Shown here: piece by piece, positions 41,631-53,232 of the stretch
How positions within the stretch are numbered: position 1 is the first letter of the stretch
Layout: every line of letters starts with the position of its first letter
Source: Pagrus major
Lineage: Eukaryota > Chordata > Actinopteri > Spariformes > Sparidae
NCBI RefSeq assembly: GCF_040436345.1
Contig: NC_133221.1
Location: forward strand, 18,535,165-18,599,164
Direction: 5' to 3'
Length of the DNA stretch: 64,000 nt
Notes under the pieces: generated by a model
What the model was told of the DNA's origin: nothing
Database searches by the model: none
What the model saw: only the letters and a program-made list of their open reading frames with translations
Made by a program: the position numbers and the translations under genes

Positions 41631-42031
41631 TTATTATTATTATTATTAAAACATTTTTAGCACATTTACTTAAAATGACACATCCATCATGTTTAATATT
41701 AGAAGATCAGATTGTTATTCACTTTTTCTTTGATGATTTATTTGTCAAAACAAACTTTTCCCCTGAGACATCAACACAACTTATCCTCCAAGCTGCTCTC
41801 TGACTCTCCAAATGCGCTTGTAGTTTTTAAAACTTTTTTCTTGCGTCAATGCGAGTTTGTGCGTCTTTATCGACAGATGTCACCTAGATGACGCCTTCTC
41901 GACGTGTAAAGTGCGTCTGACTGAACGACTCTGTTCTTGCCTATCCCAGCAGCTTTGAGTTGAGTTGAGTGAGGGGCACGATGCAACAGGCCTGTGAGGT
42001 GAAGATAACAACTCGTCCACAGCTGCACACG
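41180..42031 (+). promoter_or_regulatory. CpG-richer region, possible promoter or leader exon of slc16a4
   Basis: GC and CpG content rise here relative to the surrounding intergenic DNA. Pyrimidine-rich CCCCCCTCCCTCCCTGCC (near 41210) and a CACGTG E-box (41270-41275) are present. A potential exon ending CAGCTGCACACG at a GTAAGG donor (42031) could be a noncoding leader spliced to 45940-46080 or 52668. The short open frame at 41344-41526 has no recognisable motif. Which gene it serves is inferred only from orientation and lack of another candidate. Confidence 0.25.
41573..41648. repeat. (ATT)n microsatellite
   Basis: About 75 bp of ATT triplets with a few TTTT interruptions. It sits in the middle of the CpG-richer region. 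Confidence 0.95.
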
Positions 42032-42049
42032 GTAAGGCCACCCTGTTTT

Positions 42050-43290
42050 GTCCTCACGATAATGCGTATGCGTCCCGAGCCAAAAGCTCTCAGCTCAACA
42101 CTCTGCTGCGTTTACTACATAATCTCACAATTCCTTTAGGACTGATGACTGGCTGCCCTCAGAGCTCAGTGCTGTGATCAGGGGTGGAGGCTCCAGCTTC
42201 TACCTTGATGGATGAAATAGTAAAAAAAATTTTTTTAAAAAAACACACTCAAAAGAGAAAATTACTTGTATTAGAGTAACACAGTCATCTCTCCAGCTAT
42301 CAGTGGATAACCTGCAATAAAAAGTGGCAGGATTGGAACGAGGCCAAAATCCTGATTTTGACTTGGTGAGTAAATGAGTGTCTTTCTGGTGAGCCTTTAA
42401 ACTTTCCAGTAAAACAGGGTGGCTGCATCAAATGTGCACTTCCTCACTTCTGATCACCTGGAGAGCCTGAGCAGGACATTTCAGCACTGGGTGAGGAGAC
42501 TTCAGAGAGTTTAAACAACGTTCACAGGCTGCATTTGTAGAACAATAATGATGCAGAGGGAGACATATCATTCTGCCAAGTATTGCTCTGTGTATAACGG
42601 ATCTGTTACAGGGGTGCCAGCAGATTTGATGCAGACGTTTTTCACACAATGCAGACCTGAACATTTTTTTGCAGAGTTGGCATGAAGTTTGTAACTATTT
42701 TGGAAGCGGGATCCTTCTTTGACCCACTTTTTGTACAGTTACCTTGAAGCATATTTGCCTCTTAGGCTCCTATGGATGGCCTATTTAAGGTGTCAGAATT
42801 TGATTTGTCTGCTGTTTTGGCTGTGGCTTTTTATCTAAAGACGAGTCTGTGCAGATTGGAGAGTCCTCCGGGCAAAAGTGTTTTTTTTCTTCTCTTTCCT
42901 CCAGTTTAACGTTTCCTTCACATTTATTGCTTAAAGTGTACATTTTTCTACTCATTGAAGAAATGTTATTTTCAAGAGGCATGATTTGTGACATCGCAAA
43001 TAGTTTGGAAGCCAGTAGTGGTCCGTACACGAGTGTGATGTGGAAACTTGAAGTCTCCAGTGCACACACACTGAGAATGGACTTTACAGTGATCTTGTGT
43101 CCAGCAGTTAAGATATTTGCATATTGAGGGAGAAGGAGTAGGTGCCAATTAAAGATTTTGATTTGGTATTTATACTAATTTGACTGACAAATCCATGTCG
43201 GAATTTTCATGTTAGATCTCTGTGAGATCTTTAATGTCATCTCTTGTTTTAAAGCTGAAAAAAGATTGAGTGAGCTGTCCATCAGTGTCT
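42050..43290. other. Intergenic region, no gene recognised
   Basis: I see no conserved coding segment or clear repeat on either strand. The 92-94 residue open frames overlapping near 42849-43127 on opposite strands have no motif and look like chance. Confidence 0.4.
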
Positions 43291-43298
43291 GTCCTCAG

Positions 43299-44796
43299 CT
43301 GGGGCGCCGAAAAGGGGGGGTAAAGGAGACGGATTCTAGGGGCCCATGATGGAGGGGGGCCCAGAGAGGCCCCTAATGATGATGAAATTATAATACAGAA
43401 AAAATAATGACACTAAGTTATTAACTAACATATAATCACACATGTTTTATTTTCCATGTCCTGGTAACAATACCTTTATTTGTTTTGGAAGCATCAACCC
43501 CTGCAGGGCCCCCCCTTCCCCCCCCTCTATTTACGTAAAATGGTTCAGTCCGCCTGGATCAGCTGCAGGTAGCGCACCGGCGATTTGTCACAGACAGCGC
43601 CACAGCGGGCAAAGCGGAGGAGACAGCAGTATGCCTCAAAAATCAGGCAGCCAAAAAAGAAAGGAAAAGAAATTAAGAGAGGAGAAGGAGTTGAAGGGTC
43701 GACAATATGTCACCCAGTATTTCCAAAAAAAAGGTGGGTTTGTTGTGGTGGAAAGTTATGGATATTAACTTTGTCCCTGTCTGTGGTCTATAAGCTAGCT
43801 CACTTTTCTCACCATGTTAGCTCAAGAAAACTCTGGATTTTTACATTTTACTGCTATATTAGTTAAATAATCAATCCAGTCAAACATTTATCAAGCTGTT
43901 CTTATTCAATAATAGTTGATCTCCCCTCTGTCAAAATGATGCCTCATTCTGAACAGAGTCAAGTGCACCAGAAGCTGCAGCAGCTGTCTGTCAGCCCCAA
44001 ACTCCCCCTTGCCCTGAACCAGCCCCAGTGCCCCCACATGAGGAAGGAGGTGAGCAGCTGTGTGTGTTGAAATAATAAAGCATCTTTGGAGAAGTGTGCA
44101 TCGCCTTGCGCATATTTTGCACCCTGCCAGTTACTGTTGCTGGTGGTGAGAGAGCGTTCAGTAAACTAAAAATGATAAAAAACTATTTGAGGTCCGCAAT
44201 GTCTCAGGAAAGACTTTGCAGTCTTGCCATGCTGTCAATTGAGAGTCAGTTGGCTAGAAAGCTGGACTTCAAAGACCTGATAAGTGATTTTGCACATGAG
44301 AAGGCTCGGCGTTGGGCTTTTGGTGAGAAGAGTTGAGCAAGGACCAGTGATTGAAAGGTTGCTGACTCAGTCGGCAACGTTATATTATATATATATTTGC
44401 CATTCTTTCATATATTAAGTTCTACTTAAATGATGAGAAATCATATATGGCCATTTTGTATTCTGATGGCGTTTTTGTTTTTGCTGAGATTTTTTTCTCT
44501 CCACTGATTATAATTGCTATTTTTTCATGGAAGAGTTTATTTCCAATTTAAGAATCAGTGGTGCAGCAAATAAATGACTCAAAATGAATTCCATTGTATT
44601 CAGAGTGCTCAGTTCTTCCCCTACTGTACATGTCAACTGTCATGCTGTTCTTCTTTCACAAATATGGTAATGATAGTCAAAAATACCATTAAAATGCATA
44701 ATTGTATGTAAAATAGCATCAAAAAATTTTGCCGCTGTGTTGGGGGCCCTGTAAAGATTCTTTTCATGGGGCCCAAAATCCCTAGCGGCGCCCCTG
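43299..44796 (+). mobile_element. Internally deleted hAT transposon with transposase remnants
   Basis: The termini CTGGGGCGCCG and CGGCGCCCCTG are inverse complements with one mismatch, flanked by GTCCTCAG on both sides (43291-43298, 44797-44804). Inside are a basic start (MPQKSGSQKRKEKKLREE, from 43631) and a Pro/Ala-rich segment (about 43955-44050). A C-terminal hAT dimerisation domain (about 44095-44336) contains GGERAFSKLKMIKNYLRS and ends in a TGA at 44334. This layout matches fish ZMYM/TTF-type hAT transposases. The zinc finger and RNase H-like catalytic core are missing, so the 1.5-kb copy is non-autonomous. The flanking GTCCTCAG also belongs to a short local tandem repeat, so the duplication alone is weaker evidence. 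Confidence 0.85.
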
Positions 44797-44809
44797 GTCC
44801 TCAGTGTCT

Positions 44810-45939
44810 GTCCTCAGTGTATGTCCTCAGTGTCAGTGAGTACTCTTGTCAGAACTCTAACACGCACGGAGCTTTTCCATCAGTCAAACCTCAGACTCTT
44901 GTGCTGGTTCAAATAATATTTGCTTGCAAAGGTTCCTGTCGTGCTGGACCCCTGACACAAACAGAATGCCTGGATAGGACAAACCTGTTGAACCTGTAGA
45001 AGCTGTCAGCTCGGTCACTTAAAGCACAGCTGTGGACAGAGGGTGGGAGGGTGTCCCCTAATGCCTGTAGGTGTGGACACTTGTGGGGAGAGCTCGGAAG
45101 TCTGCAACGTAGGGGGACATCTGGCTGGAGGAAGCAGAAAGTGTTTTAGTGTGTTTTTTTGCGAGCCCGTGCGGTGATTACCTTTTTACAATCATGTGTT
45201 TCACAAAGTGGTAAGCCTCACCCTATCCTCACTTGTGAACGACTGAGCCTTTTCGAGGATGCCCCTTTCATATACAATCATGTTGGGTATTTTTGATCAT
45301 TTCACAACTTTCCCAGTCTTTTGTTGCACCTGTCCCAACTTGTTGGAAACTTGTTGCTGGCATCGAATTCAGAATAAGCAAATGTTTACAAAAATTCATG
45401 AAGTTGATGAGGTAAAGCATGAAATATATTGTCTTTGTACTGTTTTCATTACAAAGGTTTCATCAGGGTTGTATGAAAAAAACCCACATTAAGTCCCACA
45501 TAAACTTTGAACGGGTTGATAAATACAACATTTACAGATTAATGCAAGTTAAGCTCTGGTGTTTTGGCAATTTAAAGGCAATTTCCTGTGCCAAATCGGT
45601 CAGTATTTGGTTTGAAATATCCAAATAACCATTAGATTAACGGACAAGTAACTTTGGACAGACGCTGGTTATCTCCAGAGGGTAAAACTTAGTAACTTCT
45701 GTGATGACTTTTCTGTCTTTCTGAGGATAAGAGGGAAATGTCTCAATAATCACGGGATGGATTGAATGTAGAATATTGTCATTACAGAATCTTCCTGCCC
45801 AGTATCCACATTATTGTTAGGAGAGTGCTACTTATGTCTTTCCTTTTAAGTTTCACAGATGTCAGTGTTTTGTTTTTTTCTCATGTTCTTGTGTAATGTC
45901 CCTTTACTCATCACTCTCCTTGTCCTCTTCTTGTCGCAG
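44810..45939. other. Intergenic region, no gene recognised
   Basis: Starts with short tandem GTCCTCAGTGT-like units (about 44797-44840). No coding segment is recognisable further on. Confidence 0.4.
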
Positions 45940-46080
45940 GTGTACCGCTAATCTTGATGCAGCCATAGTTACAAGTGCCCTTCAGCCAACCTGAGAATGA
46001 CATTCAGAGAATAGGACTGCTGAGTTTATCCGTCATCTCCAGACAGAGCTTTCAGGCGTACGACCAAATCAGCATCAGAG
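45940..46080 (+). other. Possible noncoding leader exon upstream of slc16a4
   Basis: A strong pyrimidine tract with CTTCTTGTCGCAG ends at 45939, and AGCATCAGAG followed by the donor GTAACT ends at 46080. These define a 141-bp exon-like unit on the plus strand with no long open frame. It lies 6.6 kb upstream of the first coding exon of slc16a4, whose acceptor at 52667 shows that at least one upstream leader exon must exist. It is a splice-site-based guess only. Confidence 0.25.
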
Positions 46081-46620
46081 GTAACTTAACAGACTGGTTT
46101 GATCAGAATATCTCTCACAGCGAGCTGCTGATGCCATCGCAGCTTCACTGATTGACTAACCTGAATTCTTACGTGTGTTCGATTCCTTTCCTGCGTGTTT
46201 ATTTTGATGTGTCACTAAACATTTGAATATGCTCTCATCTTTTTTTTTACTTCTTACTCAAGTATATTGATCATTATTATATGATACACATATCCACACA
46301 AATGTACTTGCAATTAGATTGCATTGTGCTTTTATTAGATGTTCATGAAGAGCGTTGAAGAGCGAGGTGTAACTCCTGAGTTATGCTGCATAAGTAGTGA
46401 GGTAGTTCAGTTAGTGGGAGAGAGTTTTTTGAAGTTCTGTTATGGTTTCACGGTTGATTAAAGATTCAGTCGATACTCTTTAGATGTTTCAAACATTATT
46501 CAGAATTCTTGGCTGCAGTAGCAACAAATTCAAAGGTTTGATTTTGGTAAAAAGCACTAATAAGTAATCACAGAAGAAGAACACACAGTTTTACTGGCTA
46601 AACCCATGTGTGTATTTGCA

Positions 46621-46623
<3 letters not shown>

Positions 46624-46695
<72 letters not shown>
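46624..46695. repeat. (GT)36 microsatellite
   Basis: Uninterrupted GT tract of 72 bp, the longest in the window. Confidence 0.97.
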
Positions 46696-46696
<1 letters not shown>

Positions 46697-46794
46697 AGGA
46701 AATGGCAACACCAGGGACCAAAACCAAATGAGAAACATTAAACTTTGATTATATTATAGCCATTATAGTCGGACATGGAGTCTGGTATGGCTGC

Positions 46795-47125
46795 GAGGAG
46801 TGAATATTTTCATTGTCAATTCATTTGTCAATTATTTTCTTGATTAATCGATTAGTTGTTTGGTGAATAAAATGTCGATCAGTGTTTCCAAAAGCCCAAG
46901 ATGACGTCTTCAAATGTCTTGTTTTGCCCACAACCCAAATACGTTCAGTTTAGTGTCATAGGGGAGTGAGGAAACCAGAAAGTATTCAAATTTAAGTAGC
47001 TGGAATCAGAGAATTTTGACCTTTTTTGTCTTAGAAAATTATGCAACCAATTAATCGATTATCAAAATATTTGGCTATGAATGTAATAGTTGACAAAAAA
47101 TGTAGTCAGTAATCATCACAGCTCT
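46795..47125. repeat. AATTAATCGATT-type dispersed repeat
   Basis: Same ordered phrases as 37040-37410: TTGATTAATCGATTAGTTGT, AATGTCGATCAGTGTTTCC, CCCAAGATGACGTCTTCAAA, GTTTTGCCCACAACCC, GGGAGTGAGGAAACCAGAAA, CAATTAATCGATTATC. It ends with ATCACAGCTCTAG. Confidence 0.75.
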
Positions 47126-47129
47126 AGAC

Positions 47130-48365
47130 CTCTAGTTGAAATGAATTAGCAGACAAGACAAACAAGAAGCAGCATGTTGATTAATGAACTTTCAAGGTGC
47201 TGTAGGTGGATTTTATTGCCTTCGTACAGCTTTTATGAGGTTGCTTGCTCCAGTTATGAGAGTGGTATCGATCTTCTTATGTAATTCGCTGGTAGAAAGC
47301 TTATACATGTAAAGGCTCCCCTTCAAAAGGTTCCCTGTCAAGTTTTCCTTTTCTTTTCTTTTTTACCTCTAGTCATGTTATGGCTCTATTTTTCTCTGAG
47401 TGGGTCCCCCTTTTGTTTTGAGGTGCATGCTTCCATACACACTCCTGCCAATGATTTCACACTTATTCACTGATCAACAGTTGGTGGTAACAAGCCAAAA
47501 TATGCTGCACTGTGCAAGCAGAGGCAGGGAGGCGGGAGACTGTGAGCTAGCAAACACTGATGTAAACAATGCTGGATTTAAAATATTTTTAAAACTTTTT
47601 ATGGGGTAGGAAGAGCACTCAACACATGTGTTCGATCTCAAAGATGAATAACACAAATATAAACATAAACTGCACAGGGCTCATTTAAGACTTGTGTTTC
47701 CAGTTTGCCCAGTCCAGACTCTGACTCTGATAAACTGTCAGAAGATGAAGGTGAAGAGATCTGTTAAATGAATCTCATGGGCTTCTTTCTACAGGAATGG
47801 TTTTTAAATTTCACAGTGTAAAAGTCTGAGAGAGAATCTCCTGGTGGAAGTCTGCAGGAACACGTTGTTAATACCACACTACAAAGCTCTGATCTCCAAT
47901 CCCCCATCGCTCCAAACCCTCAGACCCCCAGCACATTCACAAACATGCACTCAAGCACACTCTGAGGACAACTTGTGAACAGCACATGGGGGGAAATACT
48001 TTCCTCACAGTACACTGGCCCAATTCATTCCCCTTTTAATCCGCTCTGCGCTCTCTGCCTAATTTGGTCTCGGCTTCTTATACACGTCTAAGTCAGACTG
48101 AGTGAGTGATGCAGGCTACAGAGGACTGGTGATAAACACAGGTTTACTACACTACGTCCCCTCGTGCTCTCTGCGTGCTGACAATGTAAGACAGGCAAGT
48201 TTTAATAAGCATGTAACCACAGTTGTTTTGTTTGATGTTATTTCAAGTACCTGATGGGGCACCTGATCCTGAGATCTGGTTACAGATGTGCTGATTCGCT
48301 CGGTACATATTTCACATACACATGGAATGTTACAATCTGTGATCTGTGGTTTATAAAGCATCAGC
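47130..48365. other. Intergenic region, no gene recognised
   Basis: No conserved coding segment, RNA gene or clear repeat identified on either strand. Confidence 0.4.
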
Positions 48366-48665
48366 ATTGTAAAAAGTTCCTAAAAGTCATACTTGAGTAA
48401 AAGTAAAGATATCATGTTAAAAAATTACTGATATTTAATATTACACGAGAGGACGTAGTGTAGTAAAAATGCACTAAATATGCTTTGATGCAGCATGAAA
48501 TCTGCAAAGTAACTTATAACTAATGTTATCAAATCAATGTAGTGGGGTAAAATTATCCTTTAAAATGGCGTGGAGTGGAAGTGTAAAGTAGCAGAAAATG
48601 GTAATACTCAAGAAAACAGGTACCTCTTGTACTTAAATACATTACTTGAGTAATTCCATCACTCT
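48366..48665. repeat. ACTTGAGTA-family repeat
   Basis: Begins GTTCCTAAAAGTCATACTTG with GAGTAAAAGTAAAGATATC and ends ACATTACTTGAGTAATTCCA then TCACTC. It also contains GCAAAGTAACTTATAACTAA and GGAAGTGTAAAGTAGCAGAA. Best-preserved copy in the window. Confidence 0.72.
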
Positions 48666-48669
48666 TTAG

Positions 48670-51500
48670 CACTTTTTACATCTATATGAAATTATATATC
48701 ATTATATATAAAGTGCACCAGACCAGTGGTATAGCATCAACTCTCCATTCTTTATAAAAGTTGTTTTTTCAGTGGTTATTTTTGAAACTGAAGCCCTCCC
48801 ATTTGAAACAGCCCATCAAACTGATATTGTAACCCTAAGTTTTCTTTGTATTCCTCGTGTGTTTGGGTGCGATCACCTGGCAGGTTCAAACTCACTTGCC
48901 TGCCATGCCCTGTAAGTCTGTCAGCCAACAGAGACAATGATACACTATGTTTTGATTTACAGCATAATTATAGTCATCACAAGCATAAAATGTCTATCCA
49001 GCGTCCAACTAGTATTACAAGCATTGCTGTCAGTCATTGCTTACATAGCTTAAATGAGATAATAATAGAGTGGATGACAGATAATGAGAACAGATTATAT
49101 GATTTTACCATGCAGGTTTTTTTTTGCAAACATTTTATAAAGCAGCTCATTTCTGCTTCATTCTCATAGATACACATGCTCCATCTGTTTCTGGTCAGTA
49201 TTTGAACTGAGCTACTTTAATTGCATGACTTTATCTGATAGGTACAGCAGAATGATAATAATGGCTATTCTGAAAGAGCTTGAATTTTCAGTCTCAGACT
49301 TCTGAAGCCTCATTTGTGTCTTTGTATTTACAGTCAAGTTTGTGTGTAACAAATAAGAGTTTTGTCTCACTGTCAACCCTCCTGTGGCTCAAAAGAGGAG
49401 AGCCATGGAGTCAGAGTAGCTAGCTATCTGGACAAGCTGGGGTCTGATCAGCCCCGGCTGGGTCACCTGGAGGAGGTTGTATGATGGTGAAAGACCGAAA
49501 CACCGCACCGTGTGGTTTGTGGTTTGGAGACAAGCTTGTAGCTCGGGTCTGGCAGCTAATAATAACAATGACAATTCTTAAACAGGTTAGTGTAGCTGCT
49601 GTTGTATAATCAATTATATCAGAATTCCATTGAAAGTAAAATAAAATGACAACACTGAAGGCTTTTCTTGACTAAAAAGATGTTTTCACTCATAAAATAT
49701 CTGCTCACACGAGTCAAAAGAGGATCGTTTGGAGGTGTTTTCCAAGAAGGGCTCAAAGTGATTCAAGGTCACACGTTGCGCGTTGGGGTGCCAAGTCAAA
49801 CTGCAGTACAGTTGGCTCATAACACAGGCATGAACCCTCACAGCAGGAGCGCAGGTTCTTTTCACAAAGCTGCAGTCTTAACGGCTTAAATCTTAACTTC
49901 ATAAGTTACACATATACCATATAGAATAAACACACGTGTGGACACACATGCACTGCAGAACATTGTGCATGCCAAACACGACATTAAGCTGAAAAACACT
50001 GAATTATCAATGCAGTCAGTGAACCATGTTCATCATCTGTGGCCTGCTCTGCCATGTGCCAGTACAGACATCAAACTGTATTGTCTAATAAACTGTGTTC
50101 ACCTGCTTGATCTGAATTCTACAGTAATATAACTTTGCTTTCACTGAAGGTACCCTGTGGAGTTTTTTCTTTTCTATTTACTATGTTTACTCTTACTGTT
50201 CCTTACCGAAACAAAAAACTACCAAAACTTTGTGTATTTTAGACATAAAATGGGTATGGGATCTGTTTCCTTCCTCATTAAGGGTTTTCAAACCTGATTT
50301 TGAAATCAGCATTGTTTAAATCCCTGTTCGAGGTTATGTTTTCACCTGTGTCCATTTGTTGGTTTGGTTTGTCAGCAGGATTAAACAAAAAATGCTAATT
50401 TCCATGAAATTTCCAAGATCCAGGAATTTCTATCGCTTTCATTGTGAGATAGGGCGTTTTCCAATGTTCTTGTTAATTTCTCAATGAATAATGCAAGGAT
50501 CTTAATGAAAAGACCAGGCATATTTAGGTGGCTGGTATCTATGAGTGAGTGGAAAAGAGGACTGTTGGGCCTTGGCGGGGTGCCATTCTGATTACACAAA
50601 TAGTTTGAAACCATTGGCAGGGCTGTGTATTAGGTGACGCGCATGCACACCTGCAGGCACTTGCATCCTTGTGGGAGATACGAACAAAACAGAGACCTAC
50701 TACTGCTCCATTTCGCGAAAAGTCGTCAGACTCCACAGGGTAATGAGGATAAAAGCTTGGAGCACATTGGTAGCTGAATCCTTACAGCGCGTACCACATG
50801 TGGTCACAACCGTCGCCACATCACTTCCCTCACACACCTCTCTCTCGAAACCTGATTGACACAGCATTTTTGCTGGAAAAAAATGAATTCTTCGCCATGA
50901 ATACACATAAGTTTTGACAAGATTGCACCAGTTATATGACAGGAAAAGTGCTGCTCTGTCAGCATGGGATGAATGGAACAGTCATCACTGTAACTTCCAT
51001 TCATTGCATGAAAATAAATTAATCTCCAAATCTGACTAAAACATCAGCAGGTCAGTCATGTTTTTCAGGTGGCATGGTTTCAAGTTGTTCAAAAGTCAGT
51101 TCCTAGAAGAAGTTTTACTGAGTATGTGGATGACTTTGCAAAGCCACAGCGATGACCCAGAACAGACCTCTCACAAAGTTAAAACATCATCATCAAAGCA
51201 AACTTTAGCCATCATGCAGAGGACATGCTGTTATAGTACATGCTGTCAGGGAGCTTGGAGGTACACATGATTGAATATTTATCCTTGCTGCAACACAGAC
51301 ACACTTAATATAAACACTGCTGAGACATTCAGTCAAGCGCAGAAGTTGTAATAAGAGCAAAAGAGGTGGAAAAGTAACCAGGGTTAGCTGTTCTGTAACT
51401 GGCCTGTTTCACAGCTCAGAGACTCAACAAGTTAATACAGTATTACTAGGTAACAATCTCCCTCAATTATTAACTCAACAAAGGAAAAATACAAACGCAA
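48670..51500. other. Intergenic region, no gene recognised
   Basis: AT-rich sequence. None of the 60-107 residue open frames shows a domain motif, codon bias or splice context suggesting a gene. Confidence 0.4.
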
Positions 51501-52200
51501 ATTTTAAGGGAACGGGCTGACCTGATAAATGCCACGAATGGACACTGCCGGCTGACCGAAACTAATTTAACCCCCAAAAGTGAACAGCAAATCTCACCCT
51601 TACACCTACGATAATGTTGGAATAAATTATAAGGAAACAAAAACACACGGAAGGTTTGATTTCGTACTCTGTATTAACAGAAAATAAATTAAATTAGAAT
51701 TAGTCCTAAAAGAAAAGTATCAAAACAAAACTACCTTTGACAAGTGGGAACGTGGCGAGCCGCCTTAAGTCTTATGCAAAAAAGAAGCGAACCCACGCAA
51801 AGCGAACCCAGCCCGTTTGGCAACCGGATCACGGGCACGCAGTAATCCAGTGGTCTTTTAATCCTTTTTTGATTTCTGTTGGATTCCTCCAGTGGAGATT
51901 CACCGAACAATCCTGCTGGCCACGTCCTCCAAACTCCGACGGTCTCCACCTGCCGCACGCGTCATCTCTCTCTCGACCTTTCCCCTCTCCCCCATTTACC
52001 ACATTTGGCAACAAATAAACAGAGTAAAAAATAATAATAATACCAGTCCGTATTAATGATCCGTGTTCTTACCATAGGCTCCTGATAAGTTTGAACCCAT
52101 CATGGCAATTACAATTATGGCACAAGACTAAACACGAAACATGTTAATCACCACAATTACCACACATCAAGGTAGACTTGGGCAACCCTTACAACTGTCT
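51500..52200. other. Unassigned block with distinct base composition
   Basis: Between about 51720 and 52010 the sequence becomes CpG- and C-rich inside AT-rich DNA. It has a polypyrimidine stretch (TCTCTCTCGACCTTTCCCC) and CAACAAATAAACA after it. It could be part of an LTR element on either strand or a regulatory island. I found no matching terminal repeats or coding domain, so no class is assigned. Confidence 0.25.
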
Positions 52201-52683
52201 AGTGTCAGTTATGCCTACAGGGTCGTTGTAAGACATGAAGATAACAGATCTTCATTTGTCTCCTTGAATGGCTCAAAAGATTAGATTTTTTCGGTCGACA
52301 GATTTCTGTTAAGTTGCTTGAAGCAAAAGCTCTGCAGAAGAAATCTATATCGCAGTTTATTTAGAAAGTGATCAAGATTTTCTTTGTTCATGTTTCTCCT
52401 CAAAATCTCTAATATGCTACACACTGTTGTGCTGCTGCAGTTGTTACACCGAAACCAAGAGACTCGCTCACAGAATATAAATGAATTGAATGTGTATTAA
52501 CACTTGACAGCACTATGTCACTGTGTTACTGTACAACAACCATAACTGTGTATATATCAACATCACCTACATTTAAACACATGTCATGCATGTTTGTATA
52601 AATTTGATCTGTAATGCGATGAATGCTTCTGAGATATGTTATTGATGTTTTCTTTTTGTTTCCTTAGTGAAACCAAGGCAGCC

Positions 52684-53181
52684 ATGAACCTGTTCAGGAA
52701 GGATGCCATGACCACCAAGAAGGAGAAGGAGAAAGAGATCCAGTACGAGGACCCTCCAGATGGAGGGTGGGGCTGGATGGTGGTGCTGCACTGCTTCCTG
52801 GTATGTCCACCTCAAATCTTTAAGATCCTTGATCCTGAAACAGGCAAATATTTAACTCAACAGTTTCTAACAGTGCAAAAGTTCTTAAACTACTACCGGT
52901 AGTTTTCTCAACCACTGTGATCAAATGCAGATATATTGTGTGCAATGATGTAGTTTCTGCTCTCTTTCAACAAGAAAAAAATGGTTGCAACAGCAAGACA
53001 AAACTTTAAACAGCAAAACTACTCACCACTGCATACTGCAACGATCGACAATTTAATGTTTTCATGTTTCATTTTCCCCCTCGTGTTTGTTTTACAGAGC
53101 TCATCTTGTCAGTAAAACACAGATTAAGCCAAACACATTTAAATAGATGTTTTCTCTGCAAGCACAGATCACTTGACAATT

Positions 53182-53232
<51 letters not shown>

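Noticed and set aside
44094-44336. Possible host gene with a hAT-type dimerisation domain
   Set aside because: It lies between matched terminal inverted repeats with target duplications, so it belongs to a transposon. No sign of domestication is visible.
48846-49169. 107-residue open frame in the lamtor5-slc16a4 gap
   Set aside because: AT-rich, no domain, no codon or splice support. Length is expected by chance in this composition.
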